The notes under the pieces: model-generated
What the model saw: the letters and a program-made list of their open reading frames with translations, nothing else
Database searches by the model: none
Told to the model about the DNA's origin: nothing
Made by a program: the position numbers and the translations under genes
From: Aeromicrobium sp. 9AM
GTDB taxonomy: Bacteria; Actinomycetota; Actinomycetes; Propionibacteriales; Nocardioidaceae
NCBI RefSeq assembly: GCF_902506105.1
Contig: NZ_LR733304.1
Coordinates: forward strand, 2,677,832 to 2,741,831
Direction of reading: 5' to 3'
DNA: 64,000 bases
Part shown: in pieces, positions 41,810-50,560 of the stretch
Layout of the letters: every line of letters starts with the position of its first letter
Position numbering within the stretch: position 1 is the first letter of the stretch

Positions 41810-42907
41810 ATGGCCCCTCCGAGCGTGATCGTGGTCGGCGGCGGCGCGATGGGGTCGAGCGCCGCCTGCGAGCTGGCCCGGCGGGGGCACCCGGTGACAG
41901 TCCTCGAACAGCACGACATGCAGCACGCTCGCGGCAGCTCCCACGGCTCGTCGCGCATCGTGCGCCTCGCGTATGCCGACCCGTTCTACGTACGCCTCGC
42001 GATGACGGCGCGACCCGACTGGGACGAGCTGCAGCGGCACAACGATGTCGAGGTGTTCCGGCGCACCGGCGGTGTCGACCACGGCCCCCGTGAGCTGCTG
42101 GAGCCGTTCGCCGCCGCGATGGACGCGGCCGGCGCCGCGTACGAGTGGCTCACACCCGGCGAGGCGAGCCGCCGATGGCCGGGGCTCCGCTTCGACGAGG
42201 CAGTCCTCTTCCAGCCCGATGCCGGTGTCGCCCATCCCGACAACACCCTCGCGATCCTGCAGCGCGACGCCAGGGCTCATGGCGCCCAGTGGCATCCGCA
42301 CACTCGCGTGGACGGCATCAACCAATCAACCGATGGCGTGAGCGTCGTCGCGGGCGATCGTACGTTCACCGCTGACCAGGTCGTGGTCACCGCAGGCGTG
42401 TGGAGCCATCGCCTCGCGGGCCTGCCCGCCGACGACGCGATCCAGGTGCAACCGGCGCACTTCGTGCCGGTCGACTCCGAGTCGCCCTGGCCGACGTTCA
42501 TCCATCGCCGCACCGACGAGCGGGGCCGCGAGCTCCCGGAGGCGTACGGGCTGCCGTCACCCGATGGCGTCAAGGTCGGCTTCCACGGGGGCGGCAAGCT
42601 GGTCGATCCCGATGACCGGGACTTCGCCGTCGTCGACGAGGAGGTCGCCGACCTGCGGGCGTACGTCGGCCAGTGGCTGCCCGGCCTCGACCCGGCGACT
42701 CTCGAACCCGGCACGTGTCTGTATGGCGGCCTGGCGGAGGACGACTTCATCATCGACCGCACCGACCGGCTCACCGTCGCGGCCGGGTTCTCCGGTCATG
42801 GCTTCAAGTTCGTGCCGCTCGTCGGCCGCATGGTCGCCGACCTCGTCGCCGGCACTGCGCAACCCGAACCACGCTTCACCATCTCAGCCCACCGCACGAC
42901 TACCTAA
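41810..42907 (+). CDS. Sarcosine oxidase/N-methyl amino acid oxidase family flavoenzyme
   Basis: A 365-residue monomeric sarcosine-oxidase-type enzyme, oxidatively demethylating an N-methyl amino acid. The FAD motif VVGGGAMGSSAACELARRG is at 7-25, and RGSSHGSSRIVRLAY is a family signature. The cysteine of GTCLYGGLAEDDF is at the position of covalent FAD attachment, and the C-terminal AAGFSGHGFKFVPLVG closes the FAD site. ATG 41810 begins the FAD strand directly. It follows a 30-bp palindrome. The exact amine substrate is unknown. Confidence 0.9.
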   Translation: MAPPSVIVVGGGAMGSSAACELARRGHPVTVLEQHDMQHARGSSHGSSRIVRLAYADPFYVRLAMTARPDWDELQRHNDVEVFRRTGGVDHGPRELLEPFAAAMDAAGAAYEWLTPGEASRRWPGLRFDEAVLFQPDAGVAHPDNTLAILQRDARAHGAQWHPHTRVDGINQSTDGVSVVAGDRTFTADQVVVTAGVWSHRLAGLPADDAIQVQPAHFVPVDSESPWPTFIHRRTDERGRELPEAYGLPSPDGVKVGFHGGGKLVDPDDRDFAVVDEEVADLRAYVGQWLPGLDPATLEPGTCLYGGLAEDDFIIDRTDRLTVAAGFSGHGFKFVPLVGRMVADLVAGTAQPEPRFTISAHRTTT

Positions 42908-42916
42908 GGTGTGACC

Positions 42917-43774
42917 ATGTCCCTTGCAGGAAAGACCATCATCATGTCCGGCGGATCCCGTGGGATCGGCGAGGCGATCGCGGTGCGCGCGGCCAAGGAC
43001 GGCGCCAACGTCGCGCTGCTGGCCAAGACGACCGAACCGCACCCCAAGCTGCCCGGCACGATCTACACCGCCGCGGCGGCGATCGAGGAGGCCGGCGGCA
43101 ATGCCCTGCCGCTCGTCGGCGACATCCGCGACGACGAGTTCGTCATCGACGCCGTCGCCAAGACCGCTGAGGCGTTCGGCGGCATCGACATCGTCGTCAA
43201 CAACGCGAGCGCGATCGACCTGACCGACACGGCAGACGTGTCGATGAAGAAGTACGACCTGATGAACGACATCAACACACGCGGGTCGTTCCTGCTCGCC
43301 AAGTCCTCGATCGAGTGGCTCAAGCAGTCCGACAACGCGCACATCCTGACCCTGTCGCCGCCCATGAGCCTCGACCCCAAGTGGTTCAACAAGCACACGG
43401 CGTACACGATCGCGAAGTACGGCATGAGCCTCGTGACGCTCGGCCTGAGCGAGGAGCTGCGCCCGTTCGGCATCGCCGCCAACTCGCTGTGGCCCCGCAC
43501 GGCGATCGACACCGCGGCCGTCCGCAACGTCGTAGGTGCCGGGCTCGTCAGCCACTCCCGTACGCCCGCGATCATGGCCGACGCGGCATACGAGATCCTC
43601 ACCAAGCCGAGCCGGGAGTTCACCGGCCAGTTCGTGATCGACGACGACGTGCTCGAGGACGCCGGCGTCACGGACTTCTCGATCTACCTCAACGGCGGCA
43701 CCGAGGAGGAGCTCGCGCTCGACTTCTGGGTCGAGCCCAAGGGCCCGCACAACCCTGAGCTCACGCTGCACTGA
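42917..43774 (+). CDS. HSDL2-like short-chain dehydrogenase
   Basis: A 285-residue SDR. The cofactor motif SGGSRGIG is at 11-18, NNAS at about 95-98, Ser147 in LTLSPPMSL, and Tyr163/Lys167 in AYTIAKYG. The LSPP...WF...YTIAKYGMS pattern is characteristic of the SDR domain of HSDL2-like proteins, linked to lipid metabolism; the sterol-carrier domain of eukaryotic HSDL2 is absent. ATG 42917 is preferred over GTG 42911 as AAGG lies at a suitable distance. It follows the sarcosine-oxidase-like gene by 9 nt and is probably co-transcribed. Confidence 0.87.
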   Translation: MSLAGKTIIMSGGSRGIGEAIAVRAAKDGANVALLAKTTEPHPKLPGTIYTAAAAIEEAGGNALPLVGDIRDDEFVIDAVAKTAEAFGGIDIVVNNASAIDLTDTADVSMKKYDLMNDINTRGSFLLAKSSIEWLKQSDNAHILTLSPPMSLDPKWFNKHTAYTIAKYGMSLVTLGLSEELRPFGIAANSLWPRTAIDTAAVRNVVGAGLVSHSRTPAIMADAAYEILTKPSREFTGQFVIDDDVLEDAGVTDFSIYLNGGTEEELALDFWVEPKGPHNPELTLH

Positions 43775-43828
43775 GTCCGCCCGCCACACCCCGTTCGAGA
43801 TTTCTTCGCGCTCGTACTTGACGTACTG

Positions 43829-43849
43829 GTTAATTAACCTTTACGTTAA
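43829..43849. promoter_or_regulatory. AT-rich palindromes before the ArsR gene
   Basis: GTTAATTAAC (43829-43838) is a perfect palindrome, and TTAAC-CTTTAC-GTTAA (43834-43849) an overlapping inverted repeat, ending 5 nt before the ArsR ATG. This is the most AT-rich stretch I noticed in a GC-rich window and is probably the ArsR operator, overlapping the promoter. Confidence 0.6.
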
Positions 43850-43853
43850 ATGC

Positions 43854-44228
43854 ATGGCAACCGATCAGCTCAGCAAGGTGTTCTCGGCACTCGCTGACCC
43901 GACGCGGCGTGACATCCTCACGCGGCTCGGGCAGGGCGATGCCACCGTCACCGAGCTCGCCGACCCGTTCCCGATCAGCCTCCCGGCGATCTCACGACAC
44001 CTCAAGGTGCTCGAGACCGCCGGCCTGATCAGCCGGGACAAGCGAGCGCAGTGGCGGACGAACAGCCTCGAGGCTGCGCCGCTCAAGGAGGCGACAACGT
44101 GGATGGAACATCTCAGCCACCTGTGGGACGACCGCTTCTCTCGTCTCGACGCGCATCTCGCCGCCATGAAGGCACTGCAGGACAACCCCACGGACACCGA
44201 CAAGGAAGAGGAATCGACCGATGACTGA
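43854..44228 (+). CDS. ArsR family transcriptional regulator
   Basis: A 124-residue winged-helix repressor: FSALADPTRRDILTRLGQG, TVTELADPFPISLPAISRHL and KVLETAGLISRDKRAQWRTN make up the ArsR fold. There is no metal-binding cysteine motif, and the AHSA1 gene overlaps by 8 bp, so it belongs to the widespread ArsR-AHSA1 pairs of unknown signal rather than to metal resistance. The ATG at 43854 follows the operator-like palindrome at once, leaving a very short or leaderless mRNA. Confidence 0.9.
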   Translation: MATDQLSKVFSALADPTRRDILTRLGQGDATVTELADPFPISLPAISRHLKVLETAGLISRDKRAQWRTNSLEAAPLKEATTWMEHLSHLWDDRFSRLDAHLAAMKALQDNPTDTDKEEESTDD

Positions 44229-44718
44229 AACGACTTACGAGGTCAACATCTCGCGCTACTTCGACGCCGCCCCCGAGCTCGTCTATCGCGCATTCACCGA
44301 TCCCGAGCAGCTGGCCCAGTGGTTCGGACCGCTGATGTTCGTGGTCCCGATCGACACCGTCGACGTCGACGTACGGCCCGGTGGTCACTGGAAGCTGACG
44401 ATGGTCGGCAAGGACAACCCCGAGTGGCGGGCGCCGATCAACGCGACGTTCACCGAGGTCGTGGAGAACCAGCTCATCGTCGGCTACGAGACGGCCGAGT
44501 CGATCCCCGGCATCGAGGACGGCACGCAGATGTCGCTGTCGATCGAGTTCATCCCCGAGGGCGACGGCACCCGCCTCGAGCTCCGCCAGGGACCGTTCCC
44601 CGAGCAGATGCGCGAGATGAGCGAGCTGGGCTGGAGCCAGTCGTTCTACAAGCTCGACGCCCTGCTCGCCACGCCGGCGCACTTCCGCAACACGCCCACC
44701 GACGGTGACGCGTCATGA
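44221..44718 (+). CDS. SRPBCC/AHSA1 domain protein
   Basis: A 165-residue START-like fold protein, typical for the AHSA1 family: NISRYFDAAPELVYRAFTDPEQLAQWFGP at the N-terminus (given in part by its core YRAFTDPEQLAQWFGP), VDVRPGGHWKL, and the C-terminal helix QSFYKLDALLA. It should form a hydrophobic pocket for a small ligand. It overlaps the ArsR gene and the following VOC gene, so the three are one operon. Role is unknown; ligand binding or sensing with the regulator is plausible. Confidence 0.88.
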   Translation: MTETTYEVNISRYFDAAPELVYRAFTDPEQLAQWFGPLMFVVPIDTVDVDVRPGGHWKLTMVGKDNPEWRAPINATFTEVVENQLIVGYETAESIPGIEDGTQMSLSIEFIPEGDGTRLELRQGPFPEQMREMSELGWSQSFYKLDALLATPAHFRNTPTDGDAS

Positions 44719-45173
44719 CCACGATCACCCCGTTCCTGTGGTTCGACGACAACGCCGAACAGGCCATCGAGCGCTACCTCAAGGTGTTCGACGACGCCGA
44801 GCTCGTCGACGAGAACCGGCTGCACGACGGCAACCTGTTCATCGCGACGATCCGCCTCCAGGGCACGACGTTGACGCTCATGAACGGCGGGCCCGACCAC
44901 AAGCTCACCGAGGCGTTCTCATTGGCGGTCAGCGTCGAGACGCAGGACGAGGTCGACCAGATCTCCGACGCGCTGATCCAGGGTGGCGGCGAGCAGGGTC
45001 CGTGCGGCTGGCTCGTCGACGCATTCGGCCTCTCCTGGCAGATCGTCCCGACGCTGCTGATGCAGCTCCTGGGCGATCCCGACCGCGAGAAGGCCGGCCG
45101 GGCCCAGGCCGCCATGATGCAGATGAAGCGCCTCGACCTGCAGGCTCTTCAGGATGCCTTCGACGGCAGGTGA
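44715..45173 (+). CDS. VOC superfamily protein, PhnB/3-dmu-9-3mt type
   Basis: A 152-residue protein of the VOC superfamily: PFLWFDDNAEQAIERYLKVF at the start, ATIRLQGTTLTLMNGGPDHK, then GGGEQGPCGWLVDAFGLSWQIVP. This is the PhnB-like group with the W-x-x-D-x-F-G-x-S-W motif. It overlaps the AHSA1 gene as ATGA. The function of such proteins in ArsR-AHSA1 operons is not known; fosfomycin- or bleomycin-type binding has been suggested for relatives. Confidence 0.88.
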   Translation: MTTITPFLWFDDNAEQAIERYLKVFDDAELVDENRLHDGNLFIATIRLQGTTLTLMNGGPDHKLTEAFSLAVSVETQDEVDQISDALIQGGGEQGPCGWLVDAFGLSWQIVPTLLMQLLGDPDREKAGRAQAAMMQMKRLDLQALQDAFDGR

Positions 45174-45189
45174 GTCGTACGCTGGCCGC

Positions 45190-45573
45190 ATGATCGGCCG
45201 GCTCCACCACATCATCCTGGACGCCGCCGACCCTCAGGGTTCGGCGGCGTTCTGGTCTGCGCTGCTGGGCCAGCCGGTCACGTACGACGACGGTGACTTC
45301 GTCGTGGTGTCGGTCGACGACACGACGTCCGGCATCGCGTTCCAACGGGCACCCAACCACGTGGAACCGACGTGGCCCGACCCGATCGTCGGTCAGCAGG
45401 TGCACGTCGACGTCGCGGTCGACGATCCCTCAGCCTCCGGCCCGGAGGTCGTGGCGTTGGGCGCCCGGCACCTCGAGGGTGACGTGTACGCCGATCCGGC
45501 CGGTCACCCGTTCTGCCTGATCCGCCGGCCGTCGTGGATGTCGGCCGTCAGCTCAGTGCGCGACGACCTCTGA
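45190..45573 (+). CDS. VOC family (glyoxalase-like) protein
   Basis: A 127-residue VOC protein: HHIILDAADPQGSAAFWSALLG, VVSVDDTTSGIAFQRAP, and the C-terminal YADPAGHPFCLIRRP, each matching the beta-alpha-beta-beta-beta module. Metal ligands are probably the first histidine and a late glutamate or histidine. It starts 16 nt after the PhnB-like gene, so it may belong to that operon. Its last 21 bases overlap the convergent OsmC gene. Confidence 0.85.
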   Translation: MIGRLHHIILDAADPQGSAAFWSALLGQPVTYDDGDFVVVSVDDTTSGIAFQRAPNHVEPTWPDPIVGQQVHVDVAVDDPSASGPEVVALGARHLEGDVYADPAGHPFCLIRRPSWMSAVSSVRDDL

Positions 45574-45981
45574 CTCCACGGGCGTACCGACGATGACCGT
45601 GCGGGTGACGGTGCACAACCGGTCGTGCGACTGGGCGACGGCCCGCGGCAGGCTCTCCTTGGCCCGGTCGCCGTCGTCACCCTCGGGGAACGTCACGTCG
45701 AACGACACCCGGATGTTGGTCAGCCGGTTGCCGAGGTCGTCGCGGATCTTGTCGGCACGGATTGAGACATCGAACGACTCGGGGTCGACCCGCTTGCCGA
45801 CGAGGTAGTCGACGTCGATCGCGCTGCACCCGGCGATGCCCGCCAGCAGCAGCTCGATCGGCGTGAAGTCATCGTCATTGCCCTCGCCGAAGTCCAACGT
45901 CTTGCCCCGGACGTTGGTCGCCCGGAACCGGGCCTTGCCGGTGCGGGTCAGCTCAACGGATCGCTCGGTCTCAGTAGCCAT
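45553..45981 (-). CDS. OsmC family protein
   Basis: A 142-residue OsmC/Ohr-fold protein with two conserved cysteines, GIAGCSAID and DRLCTVTRT, expected to reduce organic hydroperoxides with a thiol partner. FTPIELLLAGIAGC is the family motif. Full length for the group. It converges with the VOC gene, sharing 21 bp of coding sequence at the 3' ends. The last residues (SEVVAH) are therefore constrained by the other gene's codons. Monocistronic. Confidence 0.9.
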   Translation of the reverse strand: MATETERSVELTRTGKARFRATNVRGKTLDFGEGNDDDFTPIELLLAGIAGCSAIDVDYLVGKRVDPESFDVSIRADKIRDDLGNRLTNIRVSFDVTFPEGDDGDRAKESLPRAVAQSHDRLCTVTRTVIVGTPVESEVVAH

Positions 45982-46019
45982 ACCCCGACGCTACTCCCGG
46001 CCCTCCGCACCCTTGGCAA

Positions 46020-47618
46020 TCACGTGATGCCAGTGGTCAGGTCCTGTCCCTGCGGCTTCTCGCCCTCGCCCTCCTCGATCGAGCGGGTCTCGGGACGCGA
46101 GCCGCCCGGCGCCATCAGCTCGGTGATCTGGTCGGCGAGCGAGCTGCCCAGCTCACCCCAGCCGTCCTTGTAGCCGTACACCGAGCGCAGCGATCGTGCC
46201 TCGTAGTCGCCGCACATGATGTCGACGTCGTCAGCGGTGATCAGCCCGGGGTGCGCGACGCCGACCGACTCGGAGACCTTGACCATCTCCTTGCGGAACG
46301 TACGAATGTATTGCGCGCACCGCTCCGACTTCAGCGTCGGATCGAGCCCGTGCGCCAGCCACGGATCCTGGGTCGCCACGCCGGTGGGGCACCTGTCGGT
46401 GTGGCACTTCTGCGACTGGATGCAGCCGATCGACATCATCGCCTCGCGCGCGACGTTGACCATGTCGGCGCCGAGGGCGAACGCGACGATCGCGTTGTCG
46501 ATCAGACCGAGCTTGCCCGAGCCGATGAACGTGACGTCGTCGGTCAGCCCGGCCTCGGCGAACGTCCCGTAGACGCGGGAGAAGCCCATGCGGAACGGCA
46601 GCGCGATCGAGTCGGCGAAGATCGGCGGCGACGCACCCGTGCCGCCTTCGCCGCCGTCGACGGTCACGAAGTCGACGCCGCGGTCGCCCTTGGCCATGAG
46701 CCTGACCAGCTCGTACCAGAACTCCATCTCCCCCACGGCGCTCTTGATGCCGACCGGCACACCCGTCTCGGTCGCGGCGAGCTCGACGAAGTCGAGGAGG
46801 CTGTCGACGTCGGTGAATGCCGTGTGGCGCGACGGGCTCGCGCAGTCCTTGCCCATCGGGATGCCACGGATCTCGCTGATCTCCTGGGTCACCTTGGCCG
46901 CCGGCAGGAGTCCACCGAGCCCGGGCTTGGCGCCCTGCGAGAGCTTGATCTCGATCGCCCTGACCGGCGCCGACCCGACGACGTCCTTGAGCCGGTCGAG
47001 CGAGAAGGTGCCGTCCTCGTTGCGGCAGCCGAAGTACGCCGTGCCCACCTGGAGCACGATGTCGCCGCCTTGCCGGTGATGCGGTGAGAGGCCACCCTCA
47101 CCGGTGTTGTGCATGCAGCCGGCCAGCTTGGCGCCCTGGTTGAGCGCCTGGATCGCGTTGCCCGACATCGAGCCGAAGCTCATCCCCGAGACGTTGATCA
47201 GCGACTCGGGGCGGAAGGCCTTGGCTCGCCCGCGCGGACCACCGATCACCTTGGCGCTCGGCAGCCCGACCTTCTCGGCGTGGTCGTGCGGCAACGAGTC
47301 GGCGAACGTGCGGTGCTTGATGATCGCGTAGCCCGGCGTGTGCTCGATGTCGTTGTCGGTGCCGAAGCCGGAGTAGTTGTTCTCCTGCTTCGACGACGCG
47401 TAGATCCACGTGCGCTGGTCGCGGCTGAACGGCCGCTCCTCGTCGTTGCCGGTGACGATGTACTGGCGCAGCTCCGGGCCGATCGTCTCCAGCAGGTAGC
47501 GCGCGTGCGCCACCACCGGATAGTTGCGCAGCAACGCGTGTCGTTTCTGGGTCAGGTCGCGCACCGCGACTGCCCCGACAGCAAGACCGACCCCACCGAG
47601 CACGCGGCTGAGCTTCAT
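46020..47618 (-). CDS. FMN-binding glutamate synthase family protein, membrane-anchored
   Basis: A 532-residue protein resembling the FMN/Fe-S domain of glutamate synthase but without the amidotransferase domain. An N-terminal helix (MKLSRVLGGVGLAVGAVAVRD) probably anchors it. The FMN barrel shows INVSGMSFGSMSG, TVDGGEGGTGASP and GSGKLGLIDNAIVAFALGADMVNVAREAMMS. The Fe-S cluster cysteines are in CIQSQKCHTDRCPTGV. Loop 4 for FMN is intact, so it should be redox active. The ATG at 47618 is chosen; a TTG two codons upstream is possible. Its substrate is unknown; a stand-alone glutamate synthase role is not likely without the ammonia-producing domain. Confidence 0.87.
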   Translation of the reverse strand: MKLSRVLGGVGLAVGAVAVRDLTQKRHALLRNYPVVAHARYLLETIGPELRQYIVTGNDEERPFSRDQRTWIYASSKQENNYSGFGTDNDIEHTPGYAIIKHRTFADSLPHDHAEKVGLPSAKVIGGPRGRAKAFRPESLINVSGMSFGSMSGNAIQALNQGAKLAGCMHNTGEGGLSPHHRQGGDIVLQVGTAYFGCRNEDGTFSLDRLKDVVGSAPVRAIEIKLSQGAKPGLGGLLPAAKVTQEISEIRGIPMGKDCASPSRHTAFTDVDSLLDFVELAATETGVPVGIKSAVGEMEFWYELVRLMAKGDRGVDFVTVDGGEGGTGASPPIFADSIALPFRMGFSRVYGTFAEAGLTDDVTFIGSGKLGLIDNAIVAFALGADMVNVAREAMMSIGCIQSQKCHTDRCPTGVATQDPWLAHGLDPTLKSERCAQYIRTFRKEMVKVSESVGVAHPGLITADDVDIMCGDYEARSLRSVYGYKDGWGELGSSLADQITELMAPGGSRPETRSIEEGEGEKPQGQDLTTGIT

Positions 47619-47787
47619 GTCCAAGTCCTACCCCGCACCGGTGAACGTTGTCCATCGGGACGGCGACGAGCGGCTTCGGGCGTACCTAGTCCTTTCGAGT
47701 CATTTTTTCCCGGCACGCAACAAATGCCCGCAATTGCAGGCGCACAGTCGTACGGTCGAAGGAGAAGCACTGGAAGGACTATCTCGG

Positions 47788-48108
47788 ATGAGCGTCTATC
47801 TGTTCGACATGGACGGCGAGCCCATCGCGTTCCGACGGACCTGGACAGACCCCTACGTCTTCGACCTGCATGGCCGCTGGATCGGCTGGTTCCCCTGGGA
47901 GGACCACGACGCGGTCGATCGTGACGGTCGCTACCTCGGCACGGTCGTCGACGACCGCCTGGTGCGGCGCAACGACTGGTACGAACGCCCGTGCCCGGCC
48001 GGCCCGGGCGACCCCGGCGAGGCCCGACCCACCGGACATCCGCTGGCACCGCACGCGTTCCCCAACCGGTTCGCGTACGAGGATGCCGGCATCCGCCTGC
48101 TGACCTAG
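47788..48108 (+). CDS. 106-residue protein of unknown function
   Basis: A small soluble protein, rich in aromatic and acidic residues. It begins MSVYLFDMDGEPIAFRRTW and repeats a short pattern with FDLHGRWIGWF and VDRDGRYLGTVVDDRLV, suggesting small two-stranded WG-like or 4-strand beta repeats. The C-terminal 30 residues are proline-rich. ATG 47788 follows GGAAGGA. There is a 169-nt gap upstream. I do not recognise the family; it may bind or scaffold other proteins. Confidence 0.7.
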   Translation: MSVYLFDMDGEPIAFRRTWTDPYVFDLHGRWIGWFPWEDHDAVDRDGRYLGTVVDDRLVRRNDWYERPCPAGPGDPGEARPTGHPLAPHAFPNRFAYEDAGIRLLT

Positions 48109-48152
48109 CTTTTCGGCGTGCAGCATCGCGCCATCCCCCGAAGACTGGAGGG

Positions 48153-49661
48153 GTGTCCGCCACCCGCAGTCTCGTCACCGGAGCCACCGGCTATGTCGGC
48201 GGCCGCCTCGTCCCGCAGCTCCTCGAAGCAGGTCATGACGTACGCGTGATGGTCCGCGACGAGCGCAAGGCCCAGGCGCACGACTGGGCCGCCGACGTCG
48301 AGATCGCCACCGCAGATGCCACCGACGCAGGTCAGGTCGCGGCAGCGCTCGAAGGCGTCGATGTCGCCTACTATCTGCTGCACTCGATCGGGACCGGCAC
48401 CGACTTCGCCGCGACCGAGAGCCGGATCGCCCAGACATTCGCCACCGAGGCCAAGCGGGCCGGCGTTCGCCGCATCGTCTTCCTCGGCGGCATGTCGCCC
48501 AAGGACGAAGAGCTGTCGGAGCACCTGCGATCCCGCGAGGAGGTCGGCGAGATCCTGCTCGGCTCCGGCGTGCCCACCGCCGTGCTGCAGGCCGGCGTCG
48601 TCATCGGCTCGGGCTCCGCGTCGTTCGAGATGCTGCGCTACCTCACCGAACGACTGCCGGTCATGGTGACGCCGAAGTGGGTGCACACCCGCATCCAGCC
48701 CATCGCGATCCGCGACGTCCTGCGCTACCTCGTCGCGTGCGCCGACCTGCCCGCCGACGTCAACCGGCGCTTCGACATCGGCGGGCCCGACGTGCTGACG
48801 TACTTCGACATGATGCAGCGGTACGCCGCGGTGGCCGGCCTGCCGAGGCGCCGCGTGCTGCCGGTGCCGGTGCTGTCACCAGGACTCTCGAGCCACTGGG
48901 TCGGCCTCATCACGCCAGTGCCGGCGAACCTGGCGCGGCCGCTCGTCGAGTCGCTCCGCAACACCGTCGTCGCAGGTGAGACCGACATCAAGACGTACGT
49001 GCCCGACCCGCCGGAGGGCCTCATCGGCTTCGACCGCTCGGTGGAGCTCGCCCTCACGAAGATCCAGGACCTCGACGTGCCGACCCGCTGGTCGTCCGCC
49101 GCGACAGCCGGCGCGCCGGCCGAGGGGCTGCCGACCGACCCGGACTGGGCCGGCGGGTCGCTCTACACCGACGAGCGCACGCGCGAGGTCCACGCCAGCC
49201 CGGAGCACCTCTGGACAATCATCGAAGGCATCGGCGGCCGCAACGGCTGGTACTCATGGGCGCTCGCCTGGTGGATCCGCGGTCTGCTCGACCGGGCCGT
49301 CGGCGGGCCGGGCCTGCGCCGCGGCCGGCGCAACGACCGGGACCTCGTGGTGGGTGACGCACTCGACTTCTGGCGGGTCGAGGACACCGACGACCGTACG
49401 TTCCTGCGCCTCCGCGCCGAGATGAAGCTGCCCGGCCTCGCCTGGCTCGAGCTGCAGGTCGGCTCGACCGATGGGGGGACGACGACGTTCCACCACCGGG
49501 CCCTGTTCCACCCCAAGGGCCTGTTGGGACACCTCTACTGGTGGTCGATCTACCCGTTCCACGGGATCATCTTCGGCTCGATGCAGAAGAACATCGCCAA
49601 GGCGGCCGAGGCGCTCGAGCGTGACGACGTCGCTCAACGCGCGGAACCCCGGGAGCTCTGA
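48153..49661 (+). CDS. SDR-type oxidoreductase fused to DUF2867 domain
   Basis: A 502-residue fusion. The N-terminal half (about 1-290) is an NAD(P)-binding atypical SDR: LVTGATGYVGGRLVPQLLEAG, then RRIVFLGGMSPKDEE with the substrate strand VLQAGVVIGSGSASFE. The C-terminal part (about 345-490) is a DUF2867/SRPBCC-like domain ending FHGIIFGSMQKNIAKA. This fusion is common in actinobacteria and linked by some to ubiquinone- or lipid-like substrates. The GTG start is supported by the motif position, but the ribosome site GGAGGG is very close, so the true start could be a few codons off. Confidence 0.85.
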   Translation: MSATRSLVTGATGYVGGRLVPQLLEAGHDVRVMVRDERKAQAHDWAADVEIATADATDAGQVAAALEGVDVAYYLLHSIGTGTDFAATESRIAQTFATEAKRAGVRRIVFLGGMSPKDEELSEHLRSREEVGEILLGSGVPTAVLQAGVVIGSGSASFEMLRYLTERLPVMVTPKWVHTRIQPIAIRDVLRYLVACADLPADVNRRFDIGGPDVLTYFDMMQRYAAVAGLPRRRVLPVPVLSPGLSSHWVGLITPVPANLARPLVESLRNTVVAGETDIKTYVPDPPEGLIGFDRSVELALTKIQDLDVPTRWSSAATAGAPAEGLPTDPDWAGGSLYTDERTREVHASPEHLWTIIEGIGGRNGWYSWALAWWIRGLLDRAVGGPGLRRGRRNDRDLVVGDALDFWRVEDTDDRTFLRLRAEMKLPGLAWLELQVGSTDGGTTTFHHRALFHPKGLLGHLYWWSIYPFHGIIFGSMQKNIAKAAEALERDDVAQRAEPREL

Positions 49662-49689
49662 GACGATCCTCTCGGGGAGAGGGAGCGAC

Positions 49690-50511
49690 ATGGGAGACGT
49701 CGAAGCAGCCGGCGAACAGGCGCGGCACAGCGACACGTTGCGCGCAGCGGCGCGGGTCGGCCTGGCCGCGTTCGGCCTGGTCCACTTGTTGATCGCGTGG
49801 CTCGCGCTGCAGGTCGCGTGGAGCAGCGGCGGGAAGGCCGACAGCCAGGGCGCCCTGCAGACCGTGGCCAAGGAGCCGTTCGGCGAGGCCCTGCTCTGGG
49901 TCGTCGCGGCCGGGCTGGTCGCGCTGACGATCTGGCAGGTCATGACCGCGATGTGGGGGTTTCAGACCGAGTCCGACGACAAGAAGCGGGCGGCCAAGCG
50001 TCTCGCCGCCGTCGGTCGCGCCGTCGTCTACGCCGCCATCGGGTTCTCCGCGGCCCGCACTGCTGGCGGCTCGGGCGGCGGCAAGAGCCAGGACGCCAAG
50101 GGCGAGGGCTTCACGGCCGACCTGCTGTCAGCACCGGCCGGCCGGGTCCTCGTCGCGGCGATCGGGATCACGATCCTGGTCATCGCCGCGCGGCACGTGC
50201 ATCGCGGGCTCAGCGACAACTTCACGCACGACCTCGAAGGAGGGGCCACGACCGGCTCCACGGGTTCGGCGGTGCTGCTGTTCGGACGAGTCGGGTACGT
50301 CGGCAAGGGCGCCGCGATCGGCGTCGTCGGCGTGCTGTTCGGCTGGGCTGCGCTCTCGTACGACCCGGACAAGGCCGGCGGCCTCGACGACGCGCTCAAG
50401 ACCGTACGCGACCAGCCTTACGGTCCCTATCTGCTGACGCTGGTCGCCATCGGCTTCGCGGCGTTCGGGCTGTTCTGCTTCGCCTGGGCCCGGTACGTGC
50501 GTACGCGCTGA
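49690..50511 (+). CDS. DUF1206 membrane protein
   Basis: A 273-residue polytopic membrane protein with three repeats of the DUF1206 unit, each two helices: AARVGLAAFGLVHLLIAWLAL, VGRAVVYAAIGFSAARTAGG and FGRVGYVGKGAAIGVVGVLFGW-type segments. The region between repeats one and two has charged KKRAAKR. The family is typical of actinobacteria and has no known function. ATG 49690 follows GAGGGAG. It follows the SDR-DUF2867 gene by 28 nt and may share its operon. Confidence 0.87.
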   Translation: MGDVEAAGEQARHSDTLRAAARVGLAAFGLVHLLIAWLALQVAWSSGGKADSQGALQTVAKEPFGEALLWVVAAGLVALTIWQVMTAMWGFQTESDDKKRAAKRLAAVGRAVVYAAIGFSAARTAGGSGGGKSQDAKGEGFTADLLSAPAGRVLVAAIGITILVIAARHVHRGLSDNFTHDLEGGATTGSTGSAVLLFGRVGYVGKGAAIGVVGVLFGWAALSYDPDKAGGLDDALKTVRDQPYGPYLLTLVAIGFAAFGLFCFAWARYVRTR

Positions 50512-50560
50512 GCGCCTGCCGCGGTTGCGCGACCCAACCGTCGACAACAGGATGGTGGCC

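Noticed and set aside
46020-47618. Complete glutamate synthase large subunit
   Set aside because: The protein has the FMN and Fe-S region but no N-terminal glutamine amidotransferase and no C-terminal GXGXG domain, and it carries a membrane helix.
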